Shown here in pieces: positions 36,286 to 40,733 of a stretch of DNA of 40,733 nucleotides. The notes under the pieces were generated by a model. The model did not search any database. It saw only the letters and a program-made list of their open reading frames with translations, and was not told the origin of the DNA. Within the stretch, counting starts at the first letter, position 1; every line of letters begins with the position of its first letter. The stretch comes from a virus. The position numbers were made by a program, and so were the translations under genes. The DNA is taken from the IMG/VR virus record IMGVR_UViG_3300042433_000143, positions 1 to 40,733 of that record. One strand, 5' to 3'.

Positions 36286-38915
36286 TGTGCCTCCGGCAAG
36301 AACTCATCCGCCGTCCACATCGGAGCCTCTTCAAAGTCCGTGGTGCCGACGTATTCCAGCGTGTAGAGAGCCGACCATGTGTAGTCCCTGCGCTCGGTGC
36401 CGCCAAAGTCATCCGCGCCGGGGGTCTCGGGGTTATCGTGCTCGAGCTCTGGGGGGCAAGAGACGATGCGCCAAGCCCCGTAGCTCACGGGGTCGCCTAC
36501 TTCGATGCCCCGGTCCACATCGTCAGCCGGTGCCGGGCCAACGATGGCCACAAGGTCATCAGGCCAGATGTCCGGCCCCCATTCGCCTTCCATTGCGAGA
36601 GAAACCCGCATCCTGCCTTGCTCATCGAAGAGTCGCCGGGCGTACCGCGCCAGGCCATCCAGCGTGCTCGCCATGGCCGTATCGCTGGCCGTGGTTCTGC
36701 GCATCCGCGCCCGCACTTCATGGGCGGGAAACTCAGGGTCCCAGGCCCGTGGGTCCGGCGCAATGAACGCCGCAATCGCATCAGCGCCATCACCTGTGCG
36801 AGTGCTGGAGTAGCAAGCGAGGGCATTGAAGGAGCCCCGCTCAATGACGGGCTCCATTTGATCAAAGAGTCGGTAGCGATGATCGGCCCAGCGTTCCTCA
36901 TCGGTGGTGAGTTCCGTGGGCTCCGTGCTCATGGAGAGATGGAACACATGGTCCAAATCTTCCACCGAGGTGTAGAGCTTCGAGAACCGGCACACCCACA
37001 TCCCGTCTTGGCGCATGACGTGAAGGTAAGGCTGGCCCTGGCGGCCGTAGTTCGAGCGCAGAGCCCGGAAGAGGTCACCAACGGTCGCATCATCGTTCAC
37101 CAGCTTCCAGTCATCCCCGCCTGAATCGCTCACCCCGTCCACGGTCACCGTGTCGAGTTCGGGATCAATGCTCAGTTCAGCGTCCGGGAACCCCGCCCGC
37201 TTGAAGCCTTCCCGGAGAATCGCGCCGATGGTCTGACGGCTCAGGGATTCGATACCAGCCGCGCTCGTGTCATCAAGCTCGTGCCAGAGGTCTTCGATTA
37301 GAAGGTCATCACTCACGATGAGCGAGCGGCGCGGGGAGCGCACCATCATGTCATCCTCTTGCACTTTGACCCCGCCTTCTACAACGGGGCGGCGCCGGCG
37401 CACGACTCCTTCAAAGACCACCGTCTCATCCACCGTGAGCTTGATGGTTCCGCCCATGGTCAGCAGCTTCTTGTAATCCTCCTTCAGCGTGGGCGGGTCT
37501 GTGGCCGTATCCAGCGACTCCACGCTCACAAGAGCCTCAAGCACCGAACCCGCCATCTCACTCGTGGCCTGCCATGAGAGCTTGCGCCAGTGCGCGGAGA
37601 GGTCGATTTCCTCCGTCGTTGGCGTCACAATCTCGGGCGGCACTTCAAACTGCATCGCCCAAAGCTCAGGGGTGTAAATCCCCGAGTGACTGGGCCGGAG
37701 CCATGTGCGCAGCGACACTTGCCGGTCGGTGGCCGCATCCCAGGAAACCGCGACGCTCGCTAACGCTCCGTTCTCATCCGTGTAGCCCGTGCCGACCGTG
37801 GTGAGATCGCCCGTCTTGCACAGCGTGGCCGGGAGTCCGACCCCTTCGGTTTGCCCCACAATGCCGAACGACGTAGCCTTCGGCGCAAGGGCCGATACCG
37901 CGTGCGTCATCACTTCGGGCAAGGGTTCAGGGAGCGTGCGCACGCCCGTGGCCACATACCGCACCGCCGCCAGACCAAAGGCCACCTGATACTCGGTGCT
38001 TCGGACGCCCACGAAGATGGAGGTGCCTTCCGTCTTGCGCGTCACGCCGATGGAAGGGTCCGTGGGGCAAGGAATCCCCCACCGCTTGCACTCAATGAGG
38101 AAGGCCGAGCGAACCCCTGTGTCTGTGTTGCTGGCATTCGTCTCACCGCCCCCGCCCGCTTGGCTGAAGACGATGCTGATATTGTCCGGCCCCCAGGGCA
38201 CTACCGTGAGTTGGAAGGGGCTCCCGTGGTCAATGCCACCGGCCGCAAACTCCAACCGCTGAACGTGCGCCCACTCGGTTGCAGAGCGGCGCGTCCACAG
38301 CCAGGCGTAGCCCGAGGCGTGAAGGCTCAGGAAGAAACGGCCCCCGAAGGCCACCCCCATGTAAACATCTGCCCGGTCGCTCATCGTGCCGAGCGGCTGA
38401 ATGAGCATCGAGAATCCCTCGTTGGGGCGCATCGTGCGGGCCGTCTTGGCCACCCAGGAAAGATCGAACGTGGCCCCTGCATCGAGCGGGGTGAGCCAAG
38501 CATCCACCGAGGCCAAAGCGGCAATCGGCGCGAGCGGGTCAGGCCGGAGCGTGGCCCAGAGAATCGGAGAGGCCCCGAGGTCATCCCGCACTTGTTCAGC
38601 GAGGGCACCAGCGGCCACCGTGAGCTGATTCGGCCTTGCGCCGGATCCAAACCAGTCATCCGACCAATACTCATCCTCCATGAACGTGGACCATAGCGGG
38701 CCAGGTTGGAGCATGATGACGCCCGTATTGGGCTCCATCCAGAGGCCGTTATCCACCGGTTCCCCGGCTGTATCCATAGCGAGCGGCCCGGGCTCGAGCT
38801 TCGTAGGGCCAGGCGCGGCCCCTCGGAGGGCCTTGGCACGCCGGTAGAACGCAAAGGCGTTGCGGCGCATCGAAGGGCGAGCATAGTTCGCCGTGAGCGT
38901 GACTCTGGGCGGCAC
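36282..38915 (-). CDS. Large tail protein, possible baseplate hub
   Basis: An 877-residue protein starting at GTG 38915 directly after the tape-measure stop. Residues about 1-350 look like one or two lectin-like beta sandwiches, with the segment GARPNQLTVAAG matching GATPNQLVVNAG in the 1107-residue protein. Residues about 420-780 (LSAHWRKLSWQATSEMAGSV, TIKLTVDETVVFEGVVRRRR, TIGAILREGFKRAGFPDAEL, GQPYLHVMRQDGMWVCRFSK) resemble the barrel-plus-hub layout of gpD/gp27-type hub proteins. In siphoviruses the genes right behind the tape measure encode distal tail and hub proteins. The family is uncertain. Confidence 0.6.
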   Translation of the reverse strand: MPPRVTLTANYARPSMRRNAFAFYRRAKALRGAAPGPTKLEPGPLAMDTAGEPVDNGLWMEPNTGVIMLQPGPLWSTFMEDEYWSDDWFGSGARPNQLTVAAGALAEQVRDDLGASPILWATLRPDPLAPIAALASVDAWLTPLDAGATFDLSWVAKTARTMRPNEGFSMLIQPLGTMSDRADVYMGVAFGGRFFLSLHASGYAWLWTRRSATEWAHVQRLEFAAGGIDHGSPFQLTVVPWGPDNISIVFSQAGGGGETNASNTDTGVRSAFLIECKRWGIPCPTDPSIGVTRKTEGTSIFVGVRSTEYQVAFGLAAVRYVATGVRTLPEPLPEVMTHAVSALAPKATSFGIVGQTEGVGLPATLCKTGDLTTVGTGYTDENGALASVAVSWDAATDRQVSLRTWLRPSHSGIYTPELWAMQFEVPPEIVTPTTEEIDLSAHWRKLSWQATSEMAGSVLEALVSVESLDTATDPPTLKEDYKKLLTMGGTIKLTVDETVVFEGVVRRRRPVVEGGVKVQEDDMMVRSPRRSLIVSDDLLIEDLWHELDDTSAAGIESLSRQTIGAILREGFKRAGFPDAELSIDPELDTVTVDGVSDSGGDDWKLVNDDATVGDLFRALRSNYGRQGQPYLHVMRQDGMWVCRFSKLYTSVEDLDHVFHLSMSTEPTELTTDEERWADHRYRLFDQMEPVIERGSFNALACYSSTRTGDGADAIAAFIAPDPRAWDPEFPAHEVRARMRRTTASDTAMASTLDGLARYARRLFDEQGRMRVSLAMEGEWGPDIWPDDLVAIVGPAPADDVDRGIEVGDPVSYGAWRIVSCPPELEHDNPETPGADDFGGTERRDYTWSALYTLEYVGTTDFEEAPMWTADEFLPEAQ

Positions 38916-40697
38916 TTAGAAGCCCGCTCCGTAGTTCAGTCGAGCGTTCGCTTCAGCGTTGGCCCGGTCAATACTGGCGCGGCGCGGAGACGTGCCCCCA
39001 CGGCGGCCCTGGGCGTCCCAGTTGCGCTGACGGTTGCGCTCTTGGCTATCGAGCCGTTCTGCTTCACTCCGTTGCCGCTGGGCTTGCATCTCCGCCCGGC
39101 GTGACTCAGTGGCGAAGATTTGATCATCACCCGTGGCCATGAAGTATTCAGTGCGGCTCATGCGGCGACCTGCCCGGTACTTTTCGTAAGCCGCCTTGCG
39201 CATCTCGGCTTCCCGCACCGGCTTGAAGGTTCGTTCGGCCTCTTGGTCAATCTCTTGCCGAAGCTGAGAGCCCGACTTGAAGCCCCGCCCGGCCAGGCCG
39301 TTCTCGATCTGGCCAAAGAGCGTGTCATCGTAGCTCATGCCAGCGAGCCGCCCGACGCCTTCCACGATTCCAGCGAGGGCCAGGGCACCAGCGACGAAAA
39401 CGCCGCCCGCACCCGCCGCAGTGCCGAGGGCTCCCATGCCTGCACCAGCAGACCCCGCACCAGGCACGATGCTACCGACGCCCGCTTGCCCGAGCGTGTC
39501 TTTGAACACGGACGCGCCCGCTGTCTTGGGAATCTTCGACCCACGTCGCCAGCCACCACCACCAAGGAGGCCACCACCCTGAGAAGCAGCGGCGGCGTTG
39601 CCAGACGCGGCAACCAAAGCCAAAGCCTTGGCTGCGCGAAGGGACTGAATGGTGAGGGCAATGCTTGTGCCCTTCATCACGGCCCAAACAGTGACCATGC
39701 CTCCGCCGATGGCTTCCCAGTTGTTGATGAGTAATCGACCGGCCCACACGAGGCGCGGCATCTCACGGGCCAGGTCCTTGACCACGGGAGTGAACTCCTT
39801 GCCGAGTGCAGGGAGCAAGTCTTGAGTAATCGCGTTCTGCATCTGAGTGAGCGCGACGGAGCCTTGCTGGCTGACTTCACCCAGCATCTTCACGGCATCC
39901 CCCGATTCACCGAAGGCTAGGAGCGCGGTGTTCACTTCCTCGAAGGTGAGCGGGTTGGTTTGGCTACCGATGCGATCGGAAAGGCCGGCGTTCTGCAGCA
40001 CCCGCACGAGGTTCACGCCTTGCTCTTGCATGATGCGGAGTTCGTCACCCTGGAGGCGTCCGTAGTTTGCGATCTGGGTGTATTGCACGAGCGCACGCGC
40101 CATCCCTTCCGTGTCAGCACCAGTGATGAAGCCCGTGGCGATGAACGCCTTCATGGTGCGCATCAGCATCTCTGGATCCAGATTGTTCGAGAGTTGCCGG
40201 AGCGAGGTCGAGACTTCCTTCAGGGGCAAGCCAAGAGTGTCCGAAAGTGCCCGCGTCTGATTGAATACGCTCTGGCCGTCCTGCGCTCCGTACCGGTAGC
40301 GGAAGGAACGCGCGAGGCCCTGCTGATTGTCATAAGCCCGCACCCCGCTGGCAATGAGCGAGGCACCACCCGCCACACCGAGCGCACCGGCACCCGCACG
40401 CATGTAGCCACTCACGCCCGCCTGATTGGCCATCCCGGCCATCTCTCGCTTCAGGTCACGAATGGCCCGCTGAGCATCACGCGCGGCCTGCGCTTGTTGC
40501 TTGGCAGCTTCTTTGGCCGCCTTGCCTGTGAGAGCGTAGGAATCCGCGACGGCCTTGTTTGCGCTCGTGGTGACCCGGGCCGATGTTCGGGCTTCGAGGC
40601 CCTGACTGCGAAACAGGTTTCGGAGCGTGGTGATTTCCCGGATGACGGTCGCCGCCTGGGCCAACCGCGCACGGATTACGACTTGGTTCTCGCTCAC
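38916..40697 (-). CDS. Tape-measure protein
   Basis: A 593-residue protein. The N-terminal part is a long helical coiled coil (TSANKAVADSYALTGKAAKE, AAKQQAQAARDAQRAIRDLK). A Gly/Ala-rich hydrophobic stretch follows (AGAGALGVAGGASLIASGV). Then comes the tape-measure domain with 'TQIANYGRLQGDELRIMQEQ' and 'GVNLVRVL', the marker of the TIGR02675 group. Further hydrophobic segments (LLINNWEAIGGGMVTVWAVM; AGGVFVAGALALAGIVEGVG) fit membrane insertion on DNA entry. It sets tail length; 593 residues implies a tail of roughly 90 nm at 0.15 nm per residue. The start is GTG 40697. Confidence 0.85.
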   Translation of the reverse strand: MSENQVVIRARLAQAATVIREITTLRNLFRSQGLEARTSARVTTSANKAVADSYALTGKAAKEAAKQQAQAARDAQRAIRDLKREMAGMANQAGVSGYMRAGAGALGVAGGASLIASGVRAYDNQQGLARSFRYRYGAQDGQSVFNQTRALSDTLGLPLKEVSTSLRQLSNNLDPEMLMRTMKAFIATGFITGADTEGMARALVQYTQIANYGRLQGDELRIMQEQGVNLVRVLQNAGLSDRIGSQTNPLTFEEVNTALLAFGESGDAVKMLGEVSQQGSVALTQMQNAITQDLLPALGKEFTPVVKDLAREMPRLVWAGRLLINNWEAIGGGMVTVWAVMKGTSIALTIQSLRAAKALALVAASGNAAAASQGGGLLGGGGWRRGSKIPKTAGASVFKDTLGQAGVGSIVPGAGSAGAGMGALGTAAGAGGVFVAGALALAGIVEGVGRLAGMSYDDTLFGQIENGLAGRGFKSGSQLRQEIDQEAERTFKPVREAEMRKAAYEKYRAGRRMSRTEYFMATGDDQIFATESRRAEMQAQRQRSEAERLDSQERNRQRNWDAQGRRGGTSPRRASIDRANAEANARLNYGAGF

Positions 40698-40733
40698 CTT
40701 CGCCGCTGGCGACTGGAACGCTGAGTGTCAGCC
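40694..40733 (-). CDS. C-terminal end of the gene upstream of the tape measure (partial)
   Basis: Entering from the right window edge, one frame reads ADTQRSSRQRRR and stops at TGA 40696-40694, overlapping the tape-measure GTG as GTGA. Most neighbouring genes are joined by such overlaps, which makes this the likely end of the preceding gene, expected to be a tail-assembly chaperone. Only 12 codons are visible, so the identity is open. Confidence 0.35.
   Translation of the reverse strand, partial: ADTQRSSRQRRR

Noticed and set aside
36279-37124. Long plus-strand frames opposite tail and head genes (for example here, and at 2172-3263, 3745-4878, 6435-7562 and 17156-18415)
   Set aside because: They lie entirely opposite well-supported coding genes, have His/Arg-rich compositions typical of antisense frames in GC-rich DNA, and lack ribosome sites and family features.
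1-40733. A closed circular genome whose ends meet exactly
   Set aside because: No terminal repeat is seen, and joining the ends would truncate the tail-terminator frame and leave no major tail protein.

Overview
The window is most of a GC-rich temperate tailed phage (Caudoviricetes, siphovirus type), either as a prophage or as an opened virion genome. It carries a LexA-like CI repressor, a tyrosine integrase beside an attP site, HK97-fold head genes, a tape-measure protein and a lysis cassette. I see no chromosomal host genes. The host cannot be named. The attP core is the 3' half of a tRNA-Pro(GGG) gene, which gives the likely integration target.

Layout. (1) 1-9.2 kb, minus strand: head-tail joining proteins, head decoration, major capsid, scaffold, SPP1 gp7-like morphogenesis protein, portal, large and small terminase, two unknowns, holin. 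(2) 9.2-12.4 kb, minus: amidase, receptor-binding/tail-fibre proteins including a 40-triplet collagen-like protein, and a sigma-like regulator. (3) 12.4-16.5 kb, minus: adenine methylase and a replication module (helicase-loader-like protein, initiator with an iteron-type origin inside its gene, a paralogous winged-helix-HNH protein, RusA-like resolvase). (4) 16.5-19.3 kb, minus: ParB-like protein, membrane micro-proteins, and a double helix-turn-helix regulator. (5) 19.35-20.5 kb: immunity region with CI (plus), a zinc-ribbon membrane protein (minus), and two copies of the palindrome TTGACATGTCAA. Each copy forms the -35 of an outward promoter. (6) 20.5-28.3 kb, plus: YqaJ exonuclease, RecT, DnaQ-like exonuclease, SSB, HNH-AP2 nuclease, small unknowns, excisionase-like protein, integrase. 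(7) 28.29-28.51 kb: attP. (8) 28.5-29.1 kb, plus: one exported-protein candidate, placed like a lysogenic-conversion gene. (9) 29.16-40.7 kb, minus: metallophosphoesterase, DUF6378 protein, SGNH esterase, fibre and baseplate-like proteins, tape measure.

How it works together (inference). CI binds the two operators and shuts both the leftward promoter PL (regulator, replication, then late genes through the circularised genome) and the rightward promoter PR (recombination and integration genes). The PL-proximal operator is centred about 40 bp upstream of the inferred cI start, so CI could activate its own weak promoter, much as in lambda. Nearly all genes are chained by 1-11 bp overlaps (ATGA, GTGA, TGATG), so translation is probably coupled through long operons.

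Limits. The window starts inside a tail-terminator-like gene and ends just upstream of the tape measure. The major tail protein and tail-assembly chaperones expected between them are absent, so the segment is probably not a complete genome. All functional calls are by eye from the sequence; no database search was run.
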